From Betaproteobacteria bacterium (lineage in GTDB: Bacteria > Pseudomonadota > Gammaproteobacteria > Burkholderiales > Burkholderiaceae_C): a stretch of 24,208 nt of DNA. The translations under genes and the position numbers were made by a program. Positions 23,872 to 24,208 of the stretch are shown here, piece after piece. The stretch is taken from positions 1 through 24,208 of the forward strand of contig VBCQ01000046.1 of assembly GCA_005882155.1 (NCBI GenBank), in the 5' to 3' direction. Under the pieces are notes generated by a model. The model was not told where the DNA came from and made no database searches. It was given only the letters and a program-made list of their open reading frames with translations. Position 1 is the first letter of the stretch; each line of letters opens with the position of its first letter.

Positions 23872-24208
23872 CTACGAACCCGTGCGCATCGGTGTCGTCT
23901 CGGTCAGCGACCGTGCATCGAGCGGCGTCTACGAAGACAAGGGCATCCCGGCGCTGAAGGACTGGCTGAGCCGCGCGGTGCGCAACCCGATGAGCTGGGA
24001 GACGCGGCTGATCCCCGACGAGCAAGACGCGATCAGCGCGGCACTGCGCGAGCTCGTCGACGCAGCGCATTGCGACCTCGTGCTGACCACCGGCGGCACC
24101 GGCCCGGCGCCGCGCGACGTGACGCCCGAAGCGACGCTCGCCGTGGCCGACAAGCTGATGCCAGGTTTCGGCGAGCAGATGCGGCAGATCAGCCTGAATT
24201 TCGTTGCG
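23864..24208 (+). CDS. mog: Molybdopterin adenylyltransferase (3' end outside window)
   Basis: The frame is open from ATG 23864 to the window edge (115 codons). It begins VRIGVVSVSDRASSGVYEDK and contains the MoaB/Mog nucleotide motif TTGGTGPAPRDVTPEAT near 84-100. The PAPRDVTPEAT form favours Mog over MoaB. Mog adenylates molybdopterin before molybdenum insertion; the product would feed the NasA molybdoenzyme at the other end of the window. It overlaps yjgA by 8 nt in a different frame, so translation is probably coupled. Confidence 0.93.
   Translation, partial: MSSYEPVRIGVVSVSDRASSGVYEDKGIPALKDWLSRAVRNPMSWETRLIPDEQDAISAALRELVDAAHCDLVLTTGGTGPAPRDVTPEATLAVADKLMPGFGEQMRQISLNFVA

Noticed and set aside
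1..24208. CRISPR arrays, tRNA/rRNA genes, insertion sequences, prophage or defence genes
   Set aside because: None seen: no regularly spaced repeats, no transposase or integrase motifs, no cloverleaf-like sequence in the gaps. Gaps over 150 bp are few (17995-18202 is the largest) and contain only promoter-like sequence.

Overview
The window is high-GC DNA with dense, short-spaced genes from a betaproteobacterium, most likely order Burkholderiales. This placement is an inference from protein character, from the rpsU-yqeY and darP(yjgA)/pmbA/mog neighbourhoods, and from -10 boxes sitting in otherwise GC-rich spacers. It looks chromosomal. I see no phage, plasmid, IS, CRISPR, tRNA or rRNA signal.

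Region 1 (1-11151) is a nitrate/nitrite assimilation island. A PP2C phosphatase-Ser/Thr kinase fusion (partial, minus strand) diverges from a plus-strand run: nirB, a small exported protein with two NarX-like P-box motifs, nirD, a nasA-type molybdenum nitrate reductase, a fused four-cluster ferredoxin/membrane anchor (DmsB-DmsC type), ybiB and cobA. The 68-bp divergent gap carries a near-consensus sigma-54 promoter pointing at nirB. CobA makes the siroheme precursor for NirB, and mog at the far end of the window serves molybdenum cofactor synthesis. In this assembly nasA is broken twice, and the ferredoxin/anchor gene and ybiB once each. Every break is a frame change, and residues expected from the families appear to be missing at least at the two nasA breaks and the ybiB break. 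All four fall within about 4.1 kb (5910-10050), while genes on either side are intact.

Region 2 (11152-15979) is housekeeping and accessory: a fatty acid hydroxylase/sterol desaturase-family membrane protein, a convergent MFS transporter, a divergent HI0933/YhiN-type flavoprotein, rpsU with a clear promoter and terminator, yqeY, and a small TIGR01244-type phosphatase/sulfurtransferase-like protein.

Region 3 (15998-21708) is a carboxylate uptake unit: a Cache-domain histidine kinase and a LuxR-type response regulator (overlapping genes), then TRAP transporter dctQ-dctM, and convergently a TakP-like TRAP solute-binding protein with its own terminator.

Region 4 (21843-24208) holds pmbA (tldE) on the minus strand, divergent from darP(yjgA), whose end overlaps a partial mog.
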